Shown here piece by piece: positions 1 through 10,800 of a stretch of DNA of 30,574 nucleotides. The stretch spans positions 1 to 30,574 of the forward strand of contig CBFGTA010000013.1 in assembly GCA_965651595.1 (NCBI GenBank), given 5' to 3'. A program made the translations under genes and the position numbers. Origin of the DNA: CBFGTA01 sp965651595. Its GTDB lineage: Bacteria > Actinomycetota > Actinomycetes > S36-B12 > UBA10799. How positions within the stretch are numbered: the first letter of the stretch is position 1; each line of letters starts with the position of its first letter. Under the pieces are notes generated by a model. That model was not told the origin of the DNA. It was given only the letters and a program-made list of their open reading frames with translations, and searched no databases.

Positions 1-3000
1 GCCCGACAGGGAGCTGACGTTGCGTGTGTGATCGGCGGTTCGGTCGAACCCGGACAGTCGGCAGTGGCCGGATTTGAGATCCGATCCGGTTCTGCTGCCG
101 TGGGTGACTACTACGGTTCCGTGGAGTTGCTCGAAGGAGAATCGAGTCTCGAAGCCACAACGCCGTTGACATTGGTCATTGAGCGGAATGCCCGCGACGC
201 GTTGTTCGTGACGGCTGGGGCCCCGGGGCCAGTCGTGGCCGGTGTGCCCGAGGTGCGCACAGTTCACGTCTACAACCTCGGCGGGTCGGCGAGGCGGGCG
301 GGTCGGGCGGCCGTCACCCTCAAACGAGTTGTTCCCCCGAAGGTTGCGAGTCGAGCGATGGGTCGCGGCCAGAACTGGCAATGCCAGAACCGCGCCTCGG
401 TCGTTCGGCAGTGTCAGTGGAAGGATCGGGGCCTTGGCGTGGGGGAGAGCGCGAGTCCACTCGACGTCGTCATCGTCACGAAGCCCGCTGCCCGCCGAAC
501 TGTACGAGCCGTGGGTGGAGCCCACACGATCAACTGGGTGACTCGAGTCGTCGGCAAGCGCTCGACTCAACCCTCGCGTCACCTTCAGACCCTGCACATC
601 GCTCAGAAGACAATCGACAAGTCCACACCCAAGGCCAAGCGACAACCGCGCCGAGGCAACGCGATCGTGACAGCCCATTTGATGGGTGACGCGGTTGTAG
701 GGGGTAGGGCCAACTACCGAGTCCAGCTCAACAACGGAGGCAGCCGCCCGACCCGTGGTGCGGCTGTGCGTATTCGTCCCCCCAGCCACGGGCGGGTCGT
801 GAAGTTTCAGCGGGCCGCAGACTGGACGTGCGCTCGATCGCCCCGAGTCGGTGCTGCCGCCGTGTGTCGATACCGAAAGGCGATTCGATCCCACAAGGGA
901 GTGCAGCCGATCCGCTTCGCCATCAAGAGCAACAAGAAGCGCGCAGCTGGGAAGCGCAAACACACCCGGGTTATCGTGACCTGGCGTGGGAAGGCGCCCA
1001 GGAACGAGCGTCGCCATAGTGTCTCAGTCCGTGACCAGTGGGCACCTGCCCTGAAGGTGAGACTTCAAACGGCATCACGGAGGATCCACACCGGCAACAG
1101 CGGCAGTGTTGGCATGCTGCACGCTCAAGTGAGGCACCTCGACGGGCGACCGATGGTGTACACGTGGAGCCAGGTCTGCAAGAAGCAGACCAAGCGCGGC
1201 AAAGACTGCGGAAAACAGGCCGTACGCTGGAAGAGTCTGCCGGCTGGCTCCACCCAACACCACATCCTCACTCAAGGATTCACCCCACCACGAGTCAAGA
1301 AGCCCCGAACTCTCGTTTTCCAACTGCGCGCCACGTCTCACGGTTCCACAGTGACCCGACGCACCAAGGTTCGCGTCGTCCCGTTCAAAAACCGTTGGGA
1401 CCCACGATTGAAGACGAGCCAGTGGAAGAAGAGCGTCGGCAAAGTCGCCCCCGCACTAGACCGCCAGAAGCGGCAGCGAGTCAAGGTGCCCAACCGGTTC
1501 CGCGTGCGCATCGCGGGCAAAGGCCCAACCGTGGCTAGCCCAGGGCAGAAGATCCGGCTCAGGGTCAAGATTAAGCACCGCAATCCCCAGCGGAAGGCGC
1601 CGGTGAGGAAGGTCCGGTGGCGTTTTGACCAGAAGGCAGTTCCAGCCATCATGAAGCCACGCGTGCGCAAGAAGGGCCGAGTCCTGGTGTTCCGCGCACC
1701 TCGACAGGCTCCGACCAACGCCGTCGTGTCGGTCATCGTGCGGCATGGGAAGGGGCGGACGACCGCTGCATCCGAGCTGATTCACGTACGTCCCCGCCAA
1801 CAGACACCCCGGTTCAACTTGGTGAAAGCGATGAACCCGCTGCCCGACACGGACGGGGAAGCAGGAACGAGTGAAAATCGCTCCCGCCCGAAGGCAACCG
1901 AAGCGGACTCAGCTCCAGACGGCAACTTGCCCGCGGCACCTGGCGACAGCCAGCCGGATCGGCCCAGCCGGGCTCCAGATGTGGGTCGAACTGCCACAGT
2001 GCCGGGCAGTTTCTGTGACCTCTACAACGATGCTGCTGGCAACGACCTAGACACCCTGACGGTCGGAACCGTCACGGTGACTGCCGGCACGGTGACGACT
2101 ACGGGCGGGTCCTGCTCGGCTGCCAACGCCGCCATCAACCTCTCCGGTGCCGCTTTCGAGATCAACGGAATAGGACTGTCCAATGTGACGGCCTCGGTGA
2201 CGAATACTGGTTTGTCGGTCTCCGGCGCCACAGTGGCCTTACCCAACGGCAATCCCGACGTGCCCGGGTCAGTAACCACGTACGCTTGGTCTGACCCTAC
2301 GGACCCACTGACAGCAGCATTCTCCGACGGGTCGCTCGCGGGCTTCGCCGGAACCATTCCGCTGTCTGTGTTCCCGTACCTGCCGCTACCGAAGGGTCTG
2401 GCACTATCGACAAACCCGAGCACTCCGTCGGAACTGTCCGTGACCCCCACAACCACGGGTTACCAAGTCAGCTTGTCGGCCTATGCCGTTGGACCCAACG
2501 ACGCTGCCCTCACGATCACCGGGTCGATCAACACGGACGGTAGCTTCTCGTTGACTGTGGCCGCTGCCAACCTTGTCCAACTGACCGGGATTGGTGGCTC
2601 CACCGCCGTCTTCTCAGGCAACCTGACAGTGTCCAAAGCCTCAGGCCAACCCGTCGCCTACTCGGGTGCAATTGCCATGGTGACCACGGGCGGCCCCTTC
2701 CAACTCTACGGCGACTTCTCACTCACGAGCGCATCTCTTTGCGTCGGATACATCAGCAACGGTTCCTGCGTGTCAACCAGCCCCGGCGCGGACGCCGAGT
2801 TCGGGTGGAACGTCGTCGCCGACGGTCAGGCCGTACTGTCCGGCAGCAATCAGACGTTCAAGATCAGCGGCACGTTCACCGACATGTACAACTGGACGCT
2901 GAACGCGACGACCGACTACACGATTCGGTTCGCAAACGGGAGCATCTCCAACCTTGGCGGTGGAATCTCCATGTCGCGTTCCACCCCGACAGCGACTCCG

Positions 3001-6000
3001 CAACTGGCCATCGATGTCACGGCCGACGCGACCATCGATAGCGTCAAACTCGCCGCACTCAAGTTGACGGTTACGCCACCGGTCACCGCGCATTATGGAA
3101 TCTACTGCAACGACATAGAACAGCAACCGACCGCAAAAGCGGCCTGCCAGAACAAGACGATGCAGCTGCAGCTCGACATCACCGGCACTCTGGACTTGTC
3201 GAACTTCGGCAGCACATCTTCGATCCCGGTCCACACCACCGTCAACGCCGACCCCGCCACGATGGACTTCAACCTCCAGGTTGCTGTCAGCGGCGACACG
3301 GGGTTTGGGCCGAGTCAGCTAGATTTCAGCGGACTGGAATTCTTTGCCACTGACAACCCTGCACTCGCGCCCCAACTGCAGGGCAACCCGTGCATGACCG
3401 ACTCGACGATGGCGAGTCAGCAGATGGTGTTCGGGGCGACGGGTCAAATCAAGGTGGGTGGCGCCACCTTCAACGCCACCGTCGTGTACAACGATGCTGC
3501 CCCGAACGAACAAGGTCTCGCCGGGACGTGTATTTCCGCGTTCATTGACCAGAACACAGCCAGCAACTGGGTCAATTCGGACTACGGCCAGTTCAAGTCA
3601 GGACTGTCGTTCGTCTACTCCTCGTGGGCAACCACGCTCACCGTGAACGACGTGGAAACGAACATTGCCGCGAGCGTTCCCACGATGGTCGCCCAGTATG
3701 AAGTTCCCGAAACAATCACTAAGTGGCTGTGGCTGGACAGCGGAGTGGACTTCCAGGCCATCATGACCCTCGGATCCAGCCAAAGTGGATTCGCGGCGAT
3801 GTCCAACTTCAACCTCGAAATCAACTACGAATTCGAACAGAGCGAAGGCTTCATCGTCGGCAACCAAGGTTCGGGCACGAGCTTGAAGGCCCAAACCGTC
3901 GGATTCGTTGTCAACAAAGTGAACGAAAGCTACGCCTTTGGTGCTGATCTTGAACTCGTTCTCAACACCGAAGGCAGCCCCGGTGCAACAGCAGGGGAGA
4001 CCACCGCGACGAAGCAGGACGTGATTGCACCATCGGGGGCGATCCCCATGAAGGGATCACTCGGCTTCTCGCCTGCAGATGGACCCGCAGCTGCGCTGAT
4101 AACTTTCGATTTCCAGATGGGCACCCAGAATGGCCCGATGATCGACAACTTCTTGGGCATGGATGGGTTGAATGTTCAAGACCTGAACATCATGGGCGCA
4201 TTCTCGGACGGTTTCGCGGGCAACTTCATTGGTGTAGCTGCGAGTGTTCAGGTGGGGGCGTCTGGAACGACGTTCGAGGAGATCACCAGCTTCTTGGGAC
4301 TACAGCCCAACACAGACATCAGCTTTGCCTTCCAACTGTCGGAGCAGTCTCCGTGCTTCGCGCTGTCGATTGGGAACCCTGACACGACCCAGGCACAGCG
4401 GGCGAAGTTGCAGGCCAACATCTCAGCACTCCAAGGAGAGATTGCCACTGAGCAAGCCGGGGCGAATAATCCTTCGGTGATTGCCGCCTACCAAGAGAGT
4501 TTGAACCAGTACCAACAGCAGATGGCCAGCTATGTGGCCGGTGAGCAGGCGAGTACAGCGATCAACTGGTTCAACGTCATCGAAGCACAGTACGTCATGA
4601 TCTACTACGCTCCCAACGGGTGTCAGGTCGCGACCACCACTCAGCTTCCATCCGGTACGAGCGGATACGCGTTCGACTTCGACGGAGCTGTCATGGGGAC
4701 CGGCGTACACATTGCAGGAATGTTCTCCACCGGCGCTGTCGGTACCAGCGGATCCCTCGACGTGACGGTCGCCGAGCAGGGCTGGAGTCTGGCGGGAGTG
4801 ACAGCCAAACCGCTGACCTGCGAAGGCCCGGGAGTCGACAGCCAAGGTGATCAACAAGACGCGTGCACCCAGGCTGGCCAGGTACTTCCCATTTTCGACT
4901 TGAGCTTCTCGAACGCCAAGTACGAAGAGAAGCTAAATTTGGAGTTCGCCGGACAGGTCAACATCTGGGGGGCGATCTTGATTTCCGCCTCGGGAGACAT
5001 CAACGCAACAGTAGGCGCCCAAGGAGCCACGGTCGACGTCTCCTTCGATGCCCAGCAACACGAAGATCTCCTGGGCATCTTCGAAGAGGACATGACCTTC
5101 TCATTCGACGCCGACTGGCAGACACCGCCGCCGTGTACCGGACAGAACACGCCTGCCGGGTGCGGAGGGGACTCATACTTCAGCGAACTCGACGTCAACG
5201 CCACAGCTCATGCCAAGATTCTGGTGTTTGAAGGATCGGCCAGCTTCGGCTTCGACTACGGTCCGATCATCATTGATGGAACCAGCTATACCGTCGTGAC
5301 GAGCATGTACGGCAGCTTCGGAGTCGAGATTGACCTATGGGTCGTCTCGGCCGGTGTGACGGCCTCGTTCGAGTACACGCGTCCCTACCAGTGCACGGGC
5401 TCCGGGGGGACCGCGCCTCCTGCGCCGGGGACCGGCTTGTGCCCGCCTCAGATGAACCAGAAGGTGTGCACCGACGAAGGTGACACCGACTGCTGGGGTG
5501 GGAGCTTGGGAGTCAACGTGGCAGGCACCATCAAGTACTGGCTGTTCGGCTGGCATTCGAAGACGGTCGACCTGCTGGCGACCACCATCCCCATTCACTT
5601 CCAGAAGCCGACCTACTCGCCGCCGCCAGCAATGCACTACAACCCGCCAGCGCCCCCGCAGGACACGTGGCCGAATCCCCAATGGGGCTTCTCGACCAAC
5701 ATGTTCCTCAACGTTCCGTGGGCCGCTGACGAACTGGCCTACGCGGCTTCCGGCGGCCAAGTCGGCGTGGCGACGGTGCCATGCACCGACGATCCCGGCC
5801 AGCTCTGCACCCCTGATGGGACAGTCACTGCACCATGTCCGTTCGACGGATCCCTGCAGTGTGTCGCACCACCGTCGGGAACCCACGTTGTCAACGGGGC
5901 CGTCTTGGCCACCGTGCCTTGCCCGTTCGACGCGTCTAAACAATGTGCGCCGAGTGCCGCAGCCCCCACGGACACCACATCGACACCCAATCCCCTGTAC

Positions 6001-6624
6001 AACCCGCAGGGTGGGGCCCGACTAGGTCAGGATTCGTCGCCGTCCCAGACCCACTCCCTGGTGAGCGGGACGATGCCACTGATGAAGACCCCGACTTACC
6101 AAAAAGTGGTGCAAGATTTCCAGGCGGCCTACCCGCGGGTCACGACGCTGCCCGCGAACCTGCTCAACAGCAACCAGGCTGCCTGTTCGGGAACCACCAC
6201 TTCAGGGAAGTTCACTAGTCCGACACCGCAGTGGTCCAACTCGGTACCAGCATCCGGTTCCAACACGGCGTTCGTCGTCGCGGACATCAACTGGAAGCTG
6301 TACTTGGCCTCCGTCGTCGAAGAAGCATCCATTGCAGGAATGTTGGGGAATACGCCCATGAGGGCCGCGTTGAACTACAAGTGCGGCTACCAGAACTGGA
6401 ACAACCTACCCGACTTGACCGACTGGCTGGCCCAAAACTCGGGTGGTTCCATGTTCAACGTGGCGTATCCCAACTCGATCGTGGATGCAACCCACGAGCA
6501 GCAACTATGCCAGGCCGGATCCGGAGGCTACCCGTCCGCCGACTTCGAGTCAGCCTGTGCAGCCAACCTCGGGTCCCTCAACTCGGACTCCACCGCTCCG
6601 TGGGGAACAGGCTGGGGCGGCTAG
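1..6624 (+). CDS. Giant surface/secreted protein, 5' end outside window
   Basis: The reading frame is open from the first base, so the GTG at 28 is probably internal and about 2207 residues of a longer protein are visible. The first third (to about nt 1830) contains DUF11-like and Ig/PKD-like beta domains. They are recognisable by paired W-x-C...C motifs (WQCQ, WTCA) and a Y-T-W-S-Q strand, but are packed with Arg and Lys. A Pro/Asp/Glu-rich linker (about nt 1831-2000) leads to a long Gly/Ser/Thr/Asn-rich, mildly acidic beta-type region. That region has one short helical, coiled-coil-like stretch (nt 4384-4530) and three C-x7-C motifs (nt 5770-5952). There is no LPXTG motif or C-terminal membrane anchor; the protein ends in WGTGWGG. 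An extracellular role such as adhesin or matrix protein is inferred from domain style only; I do not recognise a named family. The gene ends in TAG, 28 bp before the next gene. Confidence 0.75.
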   Translation, partial: ARQGADVACVIGGSVEPGQSAVAGFEIRSGSAAVGDYYGSVELLEGESSLEATTPLTLVIERNARDALFVTAGAPGPVVAGVPEVRTVHVYNLGGSARRAGRAAVTLKRVVPPKVASRAMGRGQNWQCQNRASVVRQCQWKDRGLGVGESASPLDVVIVTKPAARRTVRAVGGAHTINWVTRVVGKRSTQPSRHLQTLHIAQKTIDKSTPKAKRQPRRGNAIVTAHLMGDAVVGGRANYRVQLNNGGSRPTRGAAVRIRPPSHGRVVKFQRAADWTCARSPRVGAAAVCRYRKAIRSHKGVQPIRFAIKSNKKRAAGKRKHTRVIVTWRGKAPRNERRHSVSVRDQWAPALKVRLQTASRRIHTGNSGSVGMLHAQVRHLDGRPMVYTWSQVCKKQTKRGKDCGKQAVRWKSLPAGSTQHHILTQGFTPPRVKKPRTLVFQLRATSHGSTVTRRTKVRVVPFKNRWDPRLKTSQWKKSVGKVAPALDRQKRQRVKVPNRFRVRIAGKGPTVASPGQKIRLRVKIKHRNPQRKAPVRKVRWRFDQKAVPAIMKPRVRKKGRVLVFRAPRQAPTNAVVSVIVRHGKGRTTAASELIHVRPRQQTPRFNLVKAMNPLPDTDGEAGTSENRSRPKATEADSAPDGNLPAAPGDSQPDRPSRAPDVGRTATVPGSFCDLYNDAAGNDLDTLTVGTVTVTAGTVTTTGGSCSAANAAINLSGAAFEINGIGLSNVTASVTNTGLSVSGATVALPNGNPDVPGSVTTYAWSDPTDPLTAAFSDGSLAGFAGTIPLSVFPYLPLPKGLALSTNPSTPSELSVTPTTTGYQVSLSAYAVGPNDAALTITGSINTDGSFSLTVAAANLVQLTGIGGSTAVFSGNLTVSKASGQPVAYSGAIAMVTTGGPFQLYGDFSLTSASLCVGYISNGSCVSTSPGADAEFGWNVVADGQAVLSGSNQTFKISGTFTDMYNWTLNATTDYTIRFANGSISNLGGGISMSRSTPTATPQLAIDVTADATIDSVKLAALKLTVTPPVTAHYGIYCNDIEQQPTAKAACQNKTMQLQLDITGTLDLSNFGSTSSIPVHTTVNADPATMDFNLQVAVSGDTGFGPSQLDFSGLEFFATDNPALAPQLQGNPCMTDSTMASQQMVFGATGQIKVGGATFNATVVYNDAAPNEQGLAGTCISAFIDQNTASNWVNSDYGQFKSGLSFVYSSWATTLTVNDVETNIAASVPTMVAQYEVPETITKWLWLDSGVDFQAIMTLGSSQSGFAAMSNFNLEINYEFEQSEGFIVGNQGSGTSLKAQTVGFVVNKVNESYAFGADLELVLNTEGSPGATAGETTATKQDVIAPSGAIPMKGSLGFSPADGPAAALITFDFQMGTQNGPMIDNFLGMDGLNVQDLNIMGAFSDGFAGNFIGVAASVQVGASGTTFEEITSFLGLQPNTDISFAFQLSEQSPCFALSIGNPDTTQAQRAKLQANISALQGEIATEQAGANNPSVIAAYQESLNQYQQQMASYVAGEQASTAINWFNVIEAQYVMIYYAPNGCQVATTTQLPSGTSGYAFDFDGAVMGTGVHIAGMFSTGAVGTSGSLDVTVAEQGWSLAGVTAKPLTCEGPGVDSQGDQQDACTQAGQVLPIFDLSFSNAKYEEKLNLEFAGQVNIWGAILISASGDINATVGAQGATVDVSFDAQQHEDLLGIFEEDMTFSFDADWQTPPPCTGQNTPAGCGGDSYFSELDVNATAHAKILVFEGSASFGFDYGPIIIDGTSYTVVTSMYGSFGVEIDLWVVSAGVTASFEYTRPYQCTGSGGTAPPAPGTGLCPPQMNQKVCTDEGDTDCWGGSLGVNVAGTIKYWLFGWHSKTVDLLATTIPIHFQKPTYSPPPAMHYNPPAPPQDTWPNPQWGFSTNMFLNVPWAADELAYAASGGQVGVATVPCTDDPGQLCTPDGTVTAPCPFDGSLQCVAPPSGTHVVNGAVLATVPCPFDASKQCAPSAAAPTDTTSTPNPLYNPQGGARLGQDSSPSQTHSLVSGTMPLMKTPTYQKVVQDFQAAYPRVTTLPANLLNSNQAACSGTTTSGKFTSPTPQWSNSVPASGSNTAFVVADINWKLYLASVVEEASIAGMLGNTPMRAALNYKCGYQNWNNLPDLTDWLAQNSGGSMFNVAYPNSIVDATHEQQLCQAGSGGYPSADFESACAANLGSLNSDSTAPWGTGWGG
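5770..5952 (+). repeat. Three C-x7-C motifs in the giant protein
   Basis: Three segments of the giant protein carry a PC-x7-C unit: PCTDDPGQLC, PCPFDGSLQC and PCPFDASKQC. The last two are clear copies of each other. Each pair could form a small disulfide loop outside the cell. The motif is read directly from the translation; its function is unknown. Confidence 0.55.
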
Positions 6625-6652
6625 CGGGCTCGGCGGCTGACATGATGAGGGG

Positions 6653-7129
6653 ATGGGAGCAACAGTTACCGAATCTATGGTGATAGCGGCCTCGGCAGAG
6701 GACCTGTACGACCGAGTGGCCGACGTGGGGAAGATGGGGGAGTACTCTCCGGAAGCCACCGGTGCCTTGCGGGCGCCGAGCGTGCTCTCAGCCGGTGACC
6801 GGTTCATTGGCACCAACCGGCGCGGGGTGATTCGATGGCCGACGGTCTGCACCGTGCTGGAGGCGCGGCGCGGCGAGGCGTTCGCGTTCAACGTGGACGT
6901 TGGCCCTGTCGCCGTCTCAAAGTGGAGCTACGCCTTCGAACCCGTCGAGGGGGGCACCCGCGTGATGGAGACCTGGGAAGACCGTCGAGCAGGTGTGCTG
7001 GGTGCCGCAGTCAAAGCCGTGGGGAAAGTGATCATTCCCGGCGATAGATCCCGCCACAATCGCCTGAGCATTCTGACCACACTACGGGCTCTCAAACAGG
7101 CGGCCGAAAGCAACCACACACAATCGTGA
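6653..7129 (+). CDS. SRPBCC (polyketide cyclase/START-like) family protein
   Basis: This 158-residue protein has the usual length and pattern of the SRPBCC/polyketide-cyclase fold. It opens with a first strand (TESMVIAASAEDLYDRVADV), continues with a GDRF-x-G-x-N strand and a central W-S-Y-x-F strand followed by GGTRVMETWED, and ends in a long helix (residues about 135-155). The fold forms a hydrophobic cavity for lipids or other small ligands; the ligand cannot be predicted here. No signal peptide or membrane segment is seen, so it is probably cytoplasmic. The ATG is preceded by GAGG a few bases upstream. It lies 28 bp after the giant protein gene on the same strand and converges on the hemerythrin gene 30 bp away. 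Confidence 0.8.
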   Translation: MGATVTESMVIAASAEDLYDRVADVGKMGEYSPEATGALRAPSVLSAGDRFIGTNRRGVIRWPTVCTVLEARRGEAFAFNVDVGPVAVSKWSYAFEPVEGGTRVMETWEDRRAGVLGAAVKAVGKVIIPGDRSRHNRLSILTTLRALKQAAESNHTQS

Positions 7130-7159
7130 GCTCGGGCCGCAGCACATGTCGTGGCGGAT

Positions 7160-7840
7160 CTAATTCCAGGCCGAGGCGATAGATCGCCGGTAGCCGATTC
7201 CGAAGACCGTGCTGAGCAAGAACAGGACGGGTGCTGGCATCACGGTGCGGACGTAGGCGGCAGCCTGCGGCGAGGCACAATCGAGCAACCAGGCCGCGAA
7301 AACCCCCGCCTCCAAAGGTGGAACCCGGTGCAGCTTCTTCTCGGCTGCCTTCCACTGTGGGGTGTCGACGTGGCTCAGCATGAGCGGTTCAATGACCTTT
7401 TCTTCGTGGTCAAGATGCGCCACGACGACCACTCGGCATTCGGCCACGGCGTCGGCCGCCAGCGCCGCGTCGTCGCGGCGCCGGTTCATGACGGCTGCAG
7501 CAACCCGCCGACCAGCAGTGTGGAGGGCCGCTACCATAGCGTGGTGTTCCTGCTCCATCGTCTGGAGAAGCTCGCCGTCGATCCCCAAACTGGCCAGTGC
7601 CGGGAAGACGATAGTGTCCTCGCCTTCATGATGATGGGTGACCTGGCGAACGAAGTTGTCCCAGGTTCGGCCGATCAGGGCGAAGCGTTCTCGGTCACCG
7701 TCTGGCACCGAGCGGAGCCCGGCCTCGATGCGGTCAAGATCTCCGCGCACAGCAGAGTGGATTGCTCGATTCATGGTCATTTCCGGCACCGAGCCATCGT
7801 ACCGGCTAGCAATCTCTCGGCGCATACCTCGGCCCGACAC
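7160..7840 (-). CDS. Hemerythrin HHE-domain protein
   Basis: The protein has the four-helix hemerythrin pattern of metal ligands: H28 in the first helix, HHHEGED (69-75) in the second, EQEHH (96-100) in the third and HLDHEE (142-147) in the fourth. Such proteins bind a non-haem di-iron centre and sense or carry O2, NO or iron. After the domain, a hydrophobic stretch at about residues 199-215, followed by YRR, could be a C-terminal membrane tail. The start is uncertain. The GTG at 7840 has no clear ribosome site; ATG codons at 7825, 7780 and 7774 are alternatives, and the last has GGAA six bases upstream. It lies 25 bp downstream of the surface-protein gene on the same strand, so it could be the last gene of that transcript. 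The stop is TAG. Confidence 0.8.
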   Translation of the reverse strand: MSGRGMRREIASRYDGSVPEMTMNRAIHSAVRGDLDRIEAGLRSVPDGDRERFALIGRTWDNFVRQVTHHHEGEDTIVFPALASLGIDGELLQTMEQEHHAMVAALHTAGRRVAAAVMNRRRDDAALAADAVAECRVVVVAHLDHEEKVIEPLMLSHVDTPQWKAAEKKLHRVPPLEAGVFAAWLLDCASPQAAAYVRTVMPAPVLFLLSTVFGIGYRRSIASAWN

Positions 7841-7865
7841 TTCGATAAACGGGACGCTGTTCCAA

Positions 7866-10800
7866 CTAATCGGGGAAACCTTGGGGCGTGGCCGTCACGA
7901 AGTTAGACACTTCTGGACGCCCGTTGCCATACACATACCGGACGACGATGATTCCTGACCCTCCGCTTGCGCCACAGGCTTGGGCTCCGGGGCTGCAGCC
8001 ACCTCCGCCGCCGCCGGTGTTAGCTGTTCCCGCTGTCGCCGACGCGTTCCCGCCGGCGCCACCCCCGCCACTGCCGCCGGTACCAGCCGTGGTATCGCTG
8101 GCACCCCCGCCGCCGCCTGCGTAGGTTTGGGGCGCGCCCGTCCTCCAGCTGTTGTTTTCCCCGTTACCTCCGTTGCCTCCTACCCGGTTGACGCCTCCTA
8201 CGCCGTTGCTCCCGGCCGCCCCAGCTCCGCCGCCCCCAGCGCCGACCCGGGCATGGGCGGGGCCAGTTCCGCCTCCATGGCCGGAACAGGTGAAGAGGGC
8301 AGGGCAGTCGTCGCCAGCCAGGGCTGCCCCTCCCGCTTCCCAGGCCTGCCCACCTCCGCCAGATCCGCCAGCTGTGGCATTCGTGATGTAGCCACCTCCG
8401 CCACCTCCGCCGACTGCCGTCACTGCCCAGGCAGGGCGATGGTCGGAGCCCGCGAATTGAACGCGAGACAGGCTGCCGTTGGAGCCCCGCGTATTGCTTC
8501 CCGCTCCTGCTCCGCCTGCTCCGACGCGTGCTACGTGGGTCTCGGGAAAGACTGACAGGGTTCCCACCAGCATGGCTCCAGCGCCGCCACCTCCACCGCC
8601 GTTCGCACCGCCACCTCCGCCGCCACCAACGATCAAGGTCTCGATCTGGCCACCACTGGAAATGATCAACGAGTTGTCGCCGGTTGTCGTGAATGAATGA
8701 ACCTTGTAGGTGGTTCCGTCTAGAGAGTACGAAGTCTCGGTGCCTCCGCTTGCTTCTACGGAACCGGATTCCGCCGTGTATCCCCGAATCGCCACGTCGT
8801 ACGGGGTCGCTTGGAGTCCGGCCCCATTGCTGGACTGAGTCCGAATTACGATTTGGTTGCCGTTCGAGTCTTCCTCCGCCACTGTCGCCCAAGTATTGCC
8901 ACCATCAGTTGTGTACTGGTAGCCCTGTGCGTCAGGAACAGGATTCGAGTAGTTGACGACGAGTGCCTGGGCATTGGGGCCACTATCAGGGGTGTCGATT
9001 GAAGTGATAGTGACCTCTTGAGATTCCGGCGTGACGGGGTTGCTGGGGGAGGAGGGACTGCTGGTGCCGACGGAGGTCGTGGTGGTGACGGTGAACGTGT
9101 ACTCCACTTCATTCGTCAAACCCGTCACGGTGCATTCGGTGGTTGCGCCGTCGGGTGTTGTGCAGGTGGCGCCGCCCGGGGAAGCAGTGGCCGTGTACGC
9201 CGTGACGGTGCTGTTGGCGGCGTTGTTGCCAAATGCGGTGGCTCCGGAGGCCGATCCCGGGTAGGCGGGCGCTGTCCAAGAGACAGTCGCTTGCTCGTTC
9301 CCTGCCGTGGCGGTTACTGCGGTGGGAGGGTTGGGGAGTCCTCCTCCGTCCTCGATTGTCCACCCGAGAGTCGCAGTCAGACTGTTGCGACTGGCCAACG
9401 CAGCCTCGCTGAATCGACTGGAGCCGCCGTGGAAGTGGATCGGCGGACCAAACTCACTCATGTAGGCATTGGGAGCTGAGTTGATCCAGCCGTTGAGGAG
9501 GGAGTTGTAGTTGGCAGTCGACAGTGTCACTCCAACCAGGAAGCCGTTGAATCCTTCCGCGGATGAGACATCCCAGCTCCCCAGATTCTGGTCAAAGGCG
9601 GTCGCGTACCCCAGCATGGAATTGAAATGACGGACAGTTGAGACGTCCCACTGTCCGATGTCCTGGTTGAAGCTCGTGGCACCCCAAAACATTTGCGCGA
9701 GGTTGTCGGCACGGATGGTCTGCCAGGTTGTGACGTCCCCATTGAAGCTTGTGGCGTCCTGAAACATTCCGTAGAAGACTTCGACGAATGACACGTCCCA
9801 ATCGGCGAGCGACTGGTTGAAGGCAGTGGCACCCATGAACATGGCCTGCATCGTGGTCACCGACGACACATCCCACGACCCAATCGGCTGATCAAAAGTA
9901 GTCGCGTTGCCGAACATTCCATCCATCTGGGTGACGAGGTCGGTGTCCCACTGGTCGAGGGGTTGATTGAAGGAAGTCGCACGCCAGAACATGTACCGAC
10001 TATTGGTGAGGGATGATGTCACCCAGGCATTGAGTGGCTGGTTGAACTGGTTCGCGAAGTAGAACATTTCTGACGTGTTCGCAACGTTCGACACGTCCCA
10101 GTGGCCGACCGGACTGTTGAAGTTGTTGGTCTGTCCTGCCCCGGATTGACCCGCGAACAGGCTGGCTAGAGACTGAGTCGTACGGAGGTCCGGCGCGTCA
10201 GCGGCCGTGATGGACCAAGTCCAGGATGCTGGAATCAGCGAGAACGCTCCCGCCGCGTTCGTTTGGAACGCGAAACCGCCCCACCGCGAGATGTCGACGA
10301 GTTGGTTGGTGCACCGTTGCGTGTTGGTGCCGTGGACGTTTGTGCGACAGTGCCACCCGCGTGCCGCGCCCGCAACTGTCACTGTGTAGTTGGTGTTGGG
10401 ATTCGGATAGGTGTGGGTGACGGCCGCGGCTGTCAGCGCCGCCTCGCTGGTGTTGATGACTGTTGTTGTGTCGTCTCCCCAGTCGATGGCGACGCTATAG
10501 GAACCGCCCTGTGCCGCAGTCAGGAACGGCAAGCGCACGACGTTGCTGCCGTTCGAGCGCCAAGTCATCTGCATCGGCAGGGTAGGGGTCCCTTCAACCG
10601 TGTTCGACGGCAGTCCGTCACCGACGGCCGTTGATGCCCGCAGCGTGACTGGATAGGTCGTGTCGTTGACGAGCGAGTCGACCCCTTCCGACGCTGACGT
10701 GGTGGTGACGGTGATGACTCCCGCCGCAGTTTCGTTGGCAACCCACCAGGTCAATCCGTGGTCCGTGCTGTATTGATAGGCGATGACGTCGGGGGTGGGG

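Noticed and set aside
7151..7906. 251-codon plus-strand frame opposite the hemerythrin gene
   Set aside because: It is the antisense of a clear hemerythrin domain and has no family pattern.
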